A DNA stretch of 64,000 nt from contig JADFLR010000005.1 of NCBI GenBank assembly GCA_022564295.1, positions 1 to 64,000 of the forward strand, in the 5' to 3' direction. Position 1 is the stretch's first letter. Every line of letters begins with the position of its first letter. The translations under genes were made by a program, and so were the position numbers. The notes below the pieces were generated by a model, which made no database searches, was not told the DNA's origin, and saw only the letters and a list, made by a program, of their open reading frames with translations. Positions 55,831 through 63,656 of the stretch are shown one piece after another. The DNA comes from Bacteroidota bacterium. Lineage in GTDB: Bacteria; Bacteroidota; Ignavibacteria; Ignavibacteriales; Ignavibacteriaceae.

Positions 55831-55971
55831 TTCTTGGTATTAAAGTAATATTGAGAAGAAAGGAGTTTTAGAATGCACTCAAGATGCCCCCCATAGAGTT
55901 ATATCTATAATAAATTCAACTAATTTCAATCAACATTTATTCTTGGTATTATTTAATATCGAGAGAAGGAG
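55831..55971 (+). repeat. Duplicated leader segment before the GHKL ATPase gene
   Basis: TTCTTGGTATTAAAGTAATA...AAGGAG (55831-55865) and TTCTTGGTATTATTTAATAT...AAGGAG (55940-55971) are near copies 109 bp apart, each ending in a strong ribosome site. The first is followed by an 8-codon ORF ATG...TAG (55873-55896, MHSRCPP), the second by the ATPase start. The remainder of 55582-55830 is AT-rich and has no gene. Confidence 0.75.
55873..55896 (+). CDS. Putative 7-residue leader peptide
   Basis: ATG at 55873 with AAGGAG 7 nt upstream reads MHSRCPP and stops at TAG. The Pro-Pro-stop end and the copied leader make regulation by ribosome stalling possible (EF-P dependent), but the peptide may simply be a by-product of the duplication. 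Confidence 0.35.
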   Translation: MHSRCPP

Positions 55972-55978
55972 TATAAAA

Positions 55979-57493
55979 ATGTTTACATATAAAGCAAATT
56001 CAATAAACCTACCTAATCCTGCCAAACTATTAGATTCATTAAGGTCAACTGGATATGATAATTACAATGCTCTAGCAGATATCATTGATAATTCCCTTGA
56101 TGCCGATGCTAACAAAGTCATCATTGATATCTATCAAGAAAAAGGTGATTTTAAAATAATTATTGCTGATGATGGTAAAGGAATGGATTTACATGTTCTC
56201 GATGAAGCATTGAAACTGGGCTCAGAAACTGATAAAGATTATCAGTCGGATTTAGGAAGATTTGGTATGGGTTTATCAACAGCAAGTCTTTCTATGTGCA
56301 GAAGAACTGAAATTATCACGAAGGATAAATCAGGTAAATTGTTAAAGTCTGTTACAGATTTAGATTGGGTTAAAGAGTCAAATGAGTTCAAGAAATATCT
56401 TGGCGAAGTTGATAATGATGATATTGATTTATTTAACAGTTATCTAAAAAATTCTGAAAGCGGAACAATAGTAATTTTCTCTAAATCAGATAGAATACAA
56501 AACACAAATACAACCGTATTCACAAATACGCTAAAGAAACACGTTGCACGAATATTTCGAAGGTTTTTAGAAGCGGGAAAAGTAATAATTATTAATAAAG
56601 AGAAAGTTCAACCATTTGACCCATTAATATTAAATGATAGTAATACCCGAGTTTATAGTGATGAAGAGTATGAGATAAAAATACAAAAGGGTGATAAATA
56701 TTATGAGGATACAATTAGAATTAAATTTGTAATCGTTCCCAACTATGGTTATTCAGGAAACAGAGATAAAGGGATAAATTATCAAAATCAGGGTTTCTAT
56801 GTAATGCGAAATCAAAGAGAATTATTTGCAGGTAGTAATCTTGACGGGATTTATACGAAGGATGCTCATCTCAACAGATTTAGAGCTGAAATATATTTTT
56901 CAGGTTCGTTGGACGATTTAATGGGTGTACATTTTACAAAGAGAAGCATCAGTATCGACCAAGCATTACATGATAAGATTAAAGAGTATTCTAGAGGACA
57001 AATAACAGAAATACAAAAAATTGCTGATAGTGAGAGACCAAAAAGTGAAAAAGTAGTTTCACATAGTAATTCTGAGAAACTAATTTCTAAAAAATCAAAA
57101 CTATTAGTTAAACCTCCTGCAGAAGAAGAACCTAAGAGAGAAACGGATGGTAAAAAAAATAAAAAAGAACCTGATTCTAAAGATAGAAAAAGAGACTTTG
57201 TTGAAAGGCTTAGACTAATCTGCAAATTTGAAGAACGTTCAATGGAAAAAGTTGGCCCTTTATATGCTCCATCAATGGAAGGAAAAAAAGTTATTATTAC
57301 CTGGAATAGTGACCATCCGTTTTACAAATTAATTGTTGAGAGGAAAGAAGATAAAACATTTGTGACAGCATTGGATTTCTTGATATTTTCATTTGCAAGC
57401 GCAGAACTTAAATCTGTAAATGATGAGAATGTATCTTTGCTTGAAGGTATTAGGCAGTATATGTCTCAAAATCTTCGAGTATTAGTAGATTAA
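55979..57493 (+). CDS. GHKL (Hsp90/MORC-like) ATPase, candidate defence protein
   Basis: I start at ATG 55979 (AGAAGGAG 7 nt before), not at 55943. 504 aa: Bergerat ATP-binding fold with N-box LADIIDNSLDA (32-42), G1 DDGKGM (64-69), G2 LGRFGMGLSTAS (~92-103). The catalytic base position, normally Glu (ExxxN), is Asp34. A second domain follows, then a Lys/Glu-rich linker (~370-410) and a C-terminal dimer-like region with ITWNSDHPFYK. MORC-like ATPases occur in bacterial defence and mobile islands; the specific role here is inference. Followed by two unrecognised genes. Confidence 0.85.
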   Translation: MFTYKANSINLPNPAKLLDSLRSTGYDNYNALADIIDNSLDADANKVIIDIYQEKGDFKIIIADDGKGMDLHVLDEALKLGSETDKDYQSDLGRFGMGLSTASLSMCRRTEIITKDKSGKLLKSVTDLDWVKESNEFKKYLGEVDNDDIDLFNSYLKNSESGTIVIFSKSDRIQNTNTTVFTNTLKKHVARIFRRFLEAGKVIIINKEKVQPFDPLILNDSNTRVYSDEEYEIKIQKGDKYYEDTIRIKFVIVPNYGYSGNRDKGINYQNQGFYVMRNQRELFAGSNLDGIYTKDAHLNRFRAEIYFSGSLDDLMGVHFTKRSISIDQALHDKIKEYSRGQITEIQKIADSERPKSEKVVSHSNSEKLISKKSKLLVKPPAEEEPKRETDGKKNKKEPDSKDRKRDFVERLRLICKFEERSMEKVGPLYAPSMEGKKVIITWNSDHPFYKLIVERKEDKTFVTALDFLIFSFASAELKSVNDENVSLLEGIRQYMSQNLRVLVD

Positions 57494-57499
57494 TCATAT

Positions 57500-57702
57500 A
57501 ATATGGATGCAGCTGTAGAAAGCTGCATCCATTGAAGGTTCAATCTGGACTATATGTATTTTCTTCGGATGGAAGCAACTAAATCAAGTTCACATTCATA
57601 AACACCTTTATCTCTTTTACCTACTAATACATTCTTTCTAACAAAATATCCATGTTACTCATACCATTCTGCTACTAACTGTTCTAAATAATTTGATGCC
57701 AT
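57500..57702 (-). pseudogene. Decayed PD-(D/E)XK-like nuclease family gene start
   Basis: From ATG 57702 the frame reads MASNYLEQLVAEWYE, TAA, HGYFVRKNVLVGKRDKGVYE, CELDLVA, and then must shift by one base to continue FHPKKIHIVQIEPSMDAA. This is the N-terminus of a conserved family with the Glu...Asp spacing of PD-(D/E)XK nucleases, here broken by one nonsense codon and one frameshift, and cut off at the palindrome. It lies antisense between two island genes. The rest of 57703-57896 holds only a short remnant frame ending LREDYEKLHPTEFNDLLVAL. Confidence 0.75.
57503..57532. repeat. 12-bp perfect stem at pseudogene end
   Basis: ATGGATGCAGCT and AGCTGCATCCAT with a 6-nt loop. It follows the ATPase stop by 9 nt, with no U-run. 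Read on the minus strand, the right arm is the ATG GAT GCA codons of the pseudogene, so the palindrome was made from pseudogene sequence. Confidence 0.7.
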
Positions 57703-57896
57703 CTAAATTTCGTTTGTTAAATTACTTACATCTAAAATTACTATTTTTAAATTAATATATAACCATTTTTAATCATTTACATTTCTACGGGAAGATTATG
57801 AGAAATTACATCCCACTGAGTTTAATGATTTACTTGTTGCATTACCAAACTTATTAGAATGATTAAGACAAAAATAGTTTTCGTTCTTAACAATCA

Positions 57897-58610
57897 ATGA
57901 GGAAATTTATTAAAGAAATATTGTCGAAATTTCCTAAATCAATCTGGTGGTTAGCAGGGGGTGTTCTGTTATTCTCATTAATTGATAAAATTATTACTAC
58001 CATACGTGATGGGGAAACATTAGTAGTGACTGAAGGATGGTTGTATTTACTTTTAATGTCGGGGGTGTTAATTGTAATAGGATTATTTATTAGCATATTC
58101 AGAATCGCTTATAAAAATTTTCATCAAGATAAACCATTCGAAACTCCAATTTATGTGCCCAAAAGCCTTAAAAATTCAAAAATGCTTCCTCATCATATTG
58201 ATTTATATGAAGAAAAGGATTCATCTTATGAATTCACAGTTAAAGCAGTACGCAGTTTTCATCCTGAGGATAATCCTGGAGTGGAAAGATTTCTTAAAGC
58301 AATAACTATTAAACCAATCCTTTGTAGTAAATGTAAAAATGAATTGGCTGAAGTCTCTAGTGATTTTCCTAGGGATATAGTATATAGCTGTCCCCAGTTC
58401 ACTTGCGAGAATCATCTCAAAATTAAATTAAAGAGAAATCGATATGAATTATTCATTAAACAAATTATGTTTCAAATTATTAGTGACATCCGAAAAGATT
58501 ATAAAAAATATTGGCAATTGTATGTAGACAAGTATAATGAGCTTACTAAAGGTAAATATGATGATTATTATGAACCCCTTAGTTTTAACGACTTGAGGTT
58601 TTATCTATAA
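57897..58610 (+). CDS. Two-helix membrane protein with zinc-ribbon-like cytosolic domain
   Basis: 237 aa: two N-terminal membrane helices (~17-35 WWLAGGVLLFSLIDKII; ~50-70 YLLLMSGVLIVIGLFISIF), then a soluble region with Cys pairs CSKC (~142) and CPQFTC (~165) that could bind zinc, and a charged C-terminus. Resembles effector-type membrane proteins in defence systems, but I recognise no family. The next gene follows after 34 nt; together with the ATPase gene they form a same-strand trio. Confidence 0.65.
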   Translation: MRKFIKEILSKFPKSIWWLAGGVLLFSLIDKIITTIRDGETLVVTEGWLYLLLMSGVLIVIGLFISIFRIAYKNFHQDKPFETPIYVPKSLKNSKMLPHHIDLYEEKDSSYEFTVKAVRSFHPEDNPGVERFLKAITIKPILCSKCKNELAEVSSDFPRDIVYSCPQFTCENHLKIKLKRNRYELFIKQIMFQIISDIRKDYKKYWQLYVDKYNELTKGKYDDYYEPLSFNDLRFYL

Positions 58611-58644
58611 TAAAAATATTGATAATGCTGTCTGCCAAGTTGAG

Positions 58645-59361
58645 ATGAATAAAAAAGTAAAACAAAAATATTATAGAGATGCTATTAATCACCTGTCAGG
58701 AATCATTTCTTATATCAATGAAAAAAAGCAGGAAGAGGATAAACCAGACAAACTAACTTTTTTCTTAGGTAGGTTTTATTACATAAATGAAAGTGGTGAA
58801 AATAAAACAGGATTACTCAATGATGGATTACTCCTTTTACCATTCGTGGGTAGGTTTGTAAATGGAGTTACTGCTGATATCAATCCTAAACCGACAACTC
58901 ATAACATAGATGATATTCTAAAATTTTGTATAACCATCAGGGATTCTTTAGCCAAAGAATTAGAGAGGTTGAATAGTACAGGAGAAGGAGTAACTACGGA
59001 ATTATCTAATATGCTTTTGAAAAAAATTGATAAATATTTTGAATCAAAGATTATTTCTCCAATGATTGAAACTGCTACCGATAACGCTAAAATTCTCATA
59101 CCACAATTTCTAAAAAGTCCCATCGAAGAATTAAATTCAGACATTCGAAGGTGGTATGAGAACAAGCAAAAAGCAATTAAGACTAAAATAAAAAATCGAG
59201 TTGGAGATATATACGACAATCTTGATAAATCACAAAAGAGCAAACAATCCAAAGCTGATTTTGCAAGAGAAGTATTTCCACATATCAAACATAATGAAAA
59301 GAGTGGAAGCGATAATTCAATAGACTGGAACGCTGAACAGTTAATTAAAATGCTTACATAA
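58645..59361 (+). CDS. Hypothetical cytosolic protein of the ATPase trio
   Basis: 238 aa without membrane segments; predicted helical, Lys-rich, with a DDILKFCITIRDSLAKELER central helix. The N-terminal ~70 residues include LTFFLGRFYYINESGENKTG (strands). No domain recognised. In the same direction as the two upstream genes and separated from the next module by a tandem-repeat region. Confidence 0.6.
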   Translation: MNKKVKQKYYRDAINHLSGIISYINEKKQEEDKPDKLTFFLGRFYYINESGENKTGLLNDGLLLLPFVGRFVNGVTADINPKPTTHNIDDILKFCITIRDSLAKELERLNSTGEGVTTELSNMLLKKIDKYFESKIISPMIETATDNAKILIPQFLKSPIEELNSDIRRWYENKQKAIKTKIKNRVGDIYDNLDKSQKSKQSKADFAREVFPHIKHNEKSGSDNSIDWNAEQLIKMLT

Positions 59362-59396
59362 ATTTCTAAAACTATTGACTCCTATATAGATTCTCT

Positions 59397-59429
59397 CCTA
59401 CTAATTACCTACTAAATACCTACTCTTTG
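59397..59429 (+). repeat. Three tandem 11-bp repeats
   Basis: CCTACTAATTA CCTACTAAATA CCTACTCTTTG, head to tail, one repeat per helical turn, 68 nt before the RHH gene start. Their phasing suits cooperative binding of a small repressor or initiator (operator or iterons). Confidence 0.7.
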
Positions 59430-59496
59430 ATTACAAACCTTTGTTCAATTTTCCGTTCATTGATATTGTAAATACAATGTTTCTACAAGGTTTAAA

Positions 59497-59643
59497 ATGG
59501 ATAAAAGAACAAAATTTTTAATAATCCGATTACGCTCTCAAGAGAAAAAAAAGCTTTTTGAGTATGCGAATTCTGTTGATACCAGCGTAAGCGTACTGAT
59601 TCGTAAACTAATAAGAGTAACAATTACAAAAAATAGCCGGTAA
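59497..59643 (+). CDS. Ribbon-helix-helix (CopG/Arc-type) DNA-binding protein, 48 aa
   Basis: Too short for the track. ATG 59497: MDKRTKFLIIRLRSQEKKKL, then FEYANSVDTSVSVLIRKLIR. This has the RHH layout: an N-terminal beta strand with alternating residues (KFLIIRL), helix A, a turn with DTSVS and helix B (VSVLIRKLI). Size equals CopG/Arc. The tandem 11-bp repeats upstream are plausible operators. In plasmids and integrative elements such proteins control copy number or mobilisation. Confidence 0.7.
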   Translation: MDKRTKFLIIRLRSQEKKKLFEYANSVDTSVSVLIRKLIRVTITKNSR

Positions 59644-59696
59644 GTGCGCTAATATATACCGGCTATAATCACATAACAATTTATGATACAAGTGTA

Positions 59697-60119
59697 ATGC
59701 GCAACAAAGATAATATAACACTTCGCTTAATACAACTACAGCCAAAGATTTATAAAGTTCGGCTTCAGCTTCCTACAGAAACACGTTTTATTGGTGCAAT
59801 TAACTTTACTGGTGATGGTGTATACTATAAAAAAATCAAACTCTCCATACACGAATTCCATAAGACTTCATCAGTTGGTTTTTGTTATGACCTGCTTAAC
59901 AATTACGAATTTAAATGGATTAAAGTCTTTACAGACAATAGAGTGCTGGAGACTTCCAGAAGATTTGTTCTTGAGCACGGTACAATTAAGCAGTTCTATA
60001 GCAAGAATTTAGAAAAACAGATTTTTTTAAAACTTAATCTGTTTGGTCGTGACCGAGCAGAACAATGGGAAAATAATAATGGTATCCAAACAAATTTATT
60101 TGAAGAGGTATTGATATGA
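59697..60119 (+). CDS. Island hypothetical protein, beta-rich
   Basis: 140 aa, no signal or membrane helix. Alternating strands in the first half (KIYKVRLQLPTETRFIGAIN, GDGVYYKKIKLSIHEF) and a helical C-terminal half. Family unknown. Overlaps the next gene by 4 nt (ATGA), so one operon; placed between an RHH gene and a replicative ATPase. Confidence 0.6.
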   Translation: MRNKDNITLRLIQLQPKIYKVRLQLPTETRFIGAINFTGDGVYYKKIKLSIHEFHKTSSVGFCYDLLNNYEFKWIKVFTDNRVLETSRRFVLEHGTIKQFYSKNLEKQIFLKLNLFGRDRAEQWENNNGIQTNLFEEVLI

Positions 60120-60358
60120 CTTGTATGTGGCAGGAAATTAAGGGAGAACCTTACTACCGCTTTCAAACAGATGAACCAAAAATTGCTGCTAAGCTTAAAC
60201 GAAGAAAACACTTTGAACAATGTAGCTGGGGTCTAAATTGTCCCCATTGGATTTTCGTTTCACGCTATACAAGACCGTCCAAGGCTCGAAAGGCTCTTGG
60301 GATACTTACGGGTCGTCCCCTTAAAAAAGATAGCGAGGAAGACGTTTATTTCTCTTAA
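60116..60358 (+). CDS. Small basic hypothetical protein
   Basis: 80 aa, Lys/Arg-rich, with CMWQEIKGEPYYRFQTDEPK and HFEQCSWGLNCPHWIFVSRY; a Cys/His/Trp cluster could bind metal. Coupled by 4-nt overlap to the 140-aa gene. Unknown role; likely cytosolic. Confidence 0.6.
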   Translation: MTCMWQEIKGEPYYRFQTDEPKIAAKLKRRKHFEQCSWGLNCPHWIFVSRYTRPSKARKALGILTGRPLKKDSEEDVYFS

Positions 60359-60413
60359 AACGTTCCCTATTTGTAGTTAAAAATCAATCCTCAACAAAAA
60401 TTTATGTATACAT

Positions 60414-62015
60414 ATGGAAAATAATTTACCTATCGAATCGCTTCCCCGGGACGCCCGTGATTTCTTTGAGGAGCGTGCGGCAATATTTGAGTTTGATGCT
60501 GGCTTAGATAAGCTGACTGCTGAAAAGTACGCTCTTGCTGAAACAGCGAAAATATTCAGCTTACAACAACTTCAGTTAATTAATAATGGTAAAAACGATA
60601 TGTCCGAAACAAACAATAATCTGAACCCCGTAGAAATTTCCCCATATGCACGAAAAGCCTTAGAAGAGACTGTAACTTTAAGAAAACTAAATATCGCACA
60701 AGATTTTATAGATGGTATTTTGTATTATGGCATTAAGCTGAATGAAAAATCATTATTAATTTCATCTAAGCGAGAATTCTTTTCAGTTGAGGAAGCTATG
60801 GAGAAGCGCTTTAAACTTATAGATATTGAGGTTGAGAAGAGCAGATTTTCAGTTAGTGGCATTAAATCTTTCTTGAGTGGAGATGAGGTCAATCTTTATA
60901 AATTGTTCAATGGCATTAGAAGCTACATTAAGAGTTATATTATTCTTCCATCTGACTCACTTTATGATTTACTCGCTCTGTGGGTGATGGGAACATATGT
61001 ATTCAGGATTTTCCGGTATTTTCCATATATACATCTATTAGCTGAAAAAGGTTCAGGAAAAACTTTACTAATGGAGATTCTGTCCCCTGTTTGCTTTAAT
61101 GGGGAAATTTCTGTTAGTAATACTACAGCAGTAATCTTTCGTGAAGTTCAAGCACTTTCACCTACATTATTTATTGATGAGGCTGAAAAATTGTATAGGC
61201 GTTCATCAGAAGCAAATACTGCTATGTTGGAAATTTTACGAGGTGGTTATAATATCAGTGGAACAGTTAAGAGATGTGATAAAGAAAGCCATAAGGTAAA
61301 AAGTTATAGTTGTTACAGCCCAAAGATGTTTGCAAGTATTTCTGATATAGAAGATGTTCTCGGTGATAGAGCTATTAAAATTAGAATACTAAGAAAGACT
61401 GAATCGGAGAGCGTTGACAATTATATGGAAACTCAATCAGTTCTTCAAACACATGAGAAAATCCGAACTTCTCTTTACAATTTTGGACTCAATTTTGCAC
61501 CTACAATCTTTGAGAGATTTTCTCAATTCAATCTGGAAGATGAGAATTATAGGCATTTAAGGAACAGAGAAATGAATTTATGGTGTCCTTTATTAATTTT
61601 ATCATCTATGGTAGATGACTATTCTGAAAATTCTTCTGATAATATTACAAGCAATAATTTAATTCAGCTTTCAAAAGCAGTTGTTGCTGAAAAACAGTAC
61701 GAGGATTTTACAGAAAATCAAACTGTAGTCGTTTCAAAAACAATTTTAATTATGCTTAATGATATCCAGCCAACAAAGACTGAGGACTCATCATTTTTAT
61801 ATGATACCGATGCTACGTATTCTTATTTTATTGAGCAGGAAGGCTTTGATTATTTAACATCAAAAACACACTTCTCAAGAATATTAAATAAGACCTGCAA
61901 AATAAAAACAAAGCCATACGATGGGAATAAAAAATCTAAAAGAGCATATGTTATTAATAAAGAAGAAATAGAAGATGTGCTTAGCCGTTATTCGAAAAGA
62001 GATTTAGAAGAATAA
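60414..62015 (+). CDS. AAA+ ATPase, replicative helicase/primase-like (DUF3631/P4-alpha-type)
   Basis: 533 aa. An N-terminal ~180 residues without obvious catalytic motif, then an ATPase with Walker A AEKGSGKTLLMEIL (~214), Walker B LFIDEAEKL, a GGYNISGTV loop and MFASISDIEDVLGDRAIKIRIL (sensor/Arg-finger region), then a wHTH-like C-terminus. The pattern fits phage/plasmid-type helicase or DUF3631 proteins. Situated between tandem repeats (59.4 kb) and AAGTGTAA boxes (62.0-62.25 kb), so I take it as the island's replication or maintenance protein. Confidence 0.75.
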   Translation: MENNLPIESLPRDARDFFEERAAIFEFDAGLDKLTAEKYALAETAKIFSLQQLQLINNGKNDMSETNNNLNPVEISPYARKALEETVTLRKLNIAQDFIDGILYYGIKLNEKSLLISSKREFFSVEEAMEKRFKLIDIEVEKSRFSVSGIKSFLSGDEVNLYKLFNGIRSYIKSYIILPSDSLYDLLALWVMGTYVFRIFRYFPYIHLLAEKGSGKTLLMEILSPVCFNGEISVSNTTAVIFREVQALSPTLFIDEAEKLYRRSSEANTAMLEILRGGYNISGTVKRCDKESHKVKSYSCYSPKMFASISDIEDVLGDRAIKIRILRKTESESVDNYMETQSVLQTHEKIRTSLYNFGLNFAPTIFERFSQFNLEDENYRHLRNREMNLWCPLLILSSMVDDYSENSSDNITSNNLIQLSKAVVAEKQYEDFTENQTVVVSKTILIMLNDIQPTKTEDSSFLYDTDATYSYFIEQEGFDYLTSKTHFSRILNKTCKIKTKPYDGNKKSKRAYVINKEEIEDVLSRYSKRDLEE

Positions 62016-62018
62016 TAA

Positions 62019-62249
62019 AAGTGTAATTAAAACCTTTATTTTAAGAAAATTATGATAACTATTACACTTACATTTTGATATTGATAACGGAGTCAAGTTC
62101 TCTTTAATCTACCTAAATTGAACAACGCATATAAAATTATACTCTGTTACCTTTATACTACTTATAAAGTGTAAGTGTAATTTTGTATAAAAATTGTTTG
62201 AATATAATTTATAATCCGAATAATTGTTATTACACTTCTGGTTACACTT
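62019..62249. repeat. Six AAGTGTAA boxes downstream of the ATPase gene
   Basis: AAGTGTAA occurs at 62019, 62167 and 62173 on the plus strand and TTACACTT at 62062, 62230 and 62242 on the minus strand, six exact 8-mers in 231 bp, two of them overlapping. The surrounding sequence is AT-rich. They could be initiator boxes of an origin, or operators. The gap 62250-62502 shows nothing else. Confidence 0.7.
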
Positions 62250-62502
62250 TATTCAACTCCTCCTTTATCAAGTCCCAATTATTTCCATATATCAATACAG
62301 GAGATAATTGCTAATAACATTAAATTATAATAAGTTGTATATCAGGAGATGTTATCCCCTGCCACTTTACTTCTTTACCGGCAGGGGGGAATGTTAAGAG
62401 TTGGCAAGCAGGCATTAAAGGAAATTTATTTCAGTCCAGGTAACATTCATTGATATAATACTGATATGCTGCAAAATTTTTTAACGTTTGAGGAGGAATG
62501 AT

Positions 62503-62985
62503 ATGCCTAAATTATTTGGAACATTTATAATAATTTTCTTATGCGGAAGTTATTCAACTGCACAAACCCTATCAGATATATTCTGGGAGTCAAATGCTTA
62601 CCCAGAAAATTTTACCCAATATCATCGTCAAAGCAAAATTCAATATGAAGATATATTTCAACGATGTTTTGATACCTTGTTTCGTGATTTTTCTAAATAT
62701 AGGCGAGAAGAATTGAAAGAATGTGAGCAAAGGCCATATTGGGATGAATACTTATTGTGTATTGAAGAGGATATTGCTGTTCTGATGCTTAGCTGGCTCA
62801 AGAGTATTGACAGAACACTATATGAGCATGTTCCCTGGGAAGAGACAATCTATGGGAGTATTATGATTGAAGCAAAAAAATCATTGTCTCATCGTTCATG
62901 GATAGACCATATACGTTCGCTGCATTCCTCTATAGAAGAGCAATTGAAGCCTTGGAATTATTTTGGTTGTACACCCGTCTGGTAA
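62503..62985 (+). CDS. Secreted hypothetical protein
   Basis: I use ATG 62503; AGGAGG is 6 nt upstream, while the track start (62488) is a TTG before that site. 160 aa with a signal peptide (MPKLFGTFIIIFLCGSYSTA) and an aromatic, charged mature part with three or four Cys (RCFDTLF, LKECEQRPYW, LLCIEED). Probably periplasmic. No family recognised; alone in its transcription direction with ~270 bp free downstream. Confidence 0.6.
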   Translation: MPKLFGTFIIIFLCGSYSTAQTLSDIFWESNAYPENFTQYHRQSKIQYEDIFQRCFDTLFRDFSKYRREELKECEQRPYWDEYLLCIEEDIAVLMLSWLKSIDRTLYEHVPWEETIYGSIMIEAKKSLSHRSWIDHIRSLHSSIEEQLKPWNYFGCTPVW

Positions 62986-62991
62986 GATTAA

Positions 62992-63183
62992 AATTCTTTC
63001 GAAGAGATTAAAATAGTTTTAGAAAAGAATTCTTCAGAAAATGAAATTTCAGAACTTGATATTGTTGCATTTCAAGTCTATGATGCGTTGGGAAGTGAGA
63101 TTGCAACACTTGTAAATAAAGCAAAACTATTAAATATTTTAATTGACAATCAGCAAACTATCTTTCTACAGTATAAGAATTGA
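62992..63183 (+). pseudogene. Remnant of a T9SS C-terminal sorting domain
   Basis: An open frame without start reads NEISELDIVAFQVYDALGSE IATLVNKAKL, closely like the Por-secretion tail (VxxKVYDVLGxEVATLVNE) of type IX cargo, then drifts and stops at 63183. The rest of a cargo gene is absent. It shows that the lineage has T9SS and that island sequence decays. Between 63184 and 63362 I see no gene. Confidence 0.6.
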
Positions 63184-63362
63184 TTTGAATACCAAGTTTT
63201 AATAGTGTTATACATAAAGAAAGAAATCCATAATTACTTTTCTTTCGATTCTCAGTGCATGGGAACTTTATTTTGTCTATGTTTTAGTAGTGATATCCTT
63301 ACTTCGATATTAATTTCATTTTTTATGACACTTTTTTCTGCATTTAACCTCTTTTCAATTAT

Positions 63363-63641
63363 ATGGCTTCAAAAGAATTAAAGGAAAAAATAGAAGCAGT
63401 TAAGGAATTGACCGAAATTTTTAAAGTCGAAAGAATGGTCTATTTGGGGGTTACCATAATTGCATTATTAATGCTATTAGGGAGTGCCCTTTCTTTAATA
63501 ATTAAAGGAGAAATTGGCATTGCTGAATTAGGATTACTATTTGGTTCTTCTGGTATGATTACTTACTCTACTGGTAGGTTACTCTTTATGTGGAATGAAG
63601 CATTAAAGCTTTTATATTCATCAAAAAATTCCAAGGATTAA
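63363..63641 (+). CDS. Small two-helix membrane protein
   Basis: 92 aa: charged amphipathic start (ASKELKEKIEAVKELTEIFK), two membrane helices (MVYLGVTIIALLMLLGSALS; AELGLLFGSSGMITYSTG) and a short polar tail. The ORF begins right after a T-rich stretch; no strong ribosome site. The next gene starts within ~16 nt, so the two are probably cotranscribed. Function unknown. Confidence 0.6.
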   Translation: MASKELKEKIEAVKELTEIFKVERMVYLGVTIIALLMLLGSALSLIIKGEIGIAELGLLFGSSGMITYSTGRLLFMWNEALKLLYSSKNSKD

Positions 63642-63656
63642 AACTTGGAAAATTCA

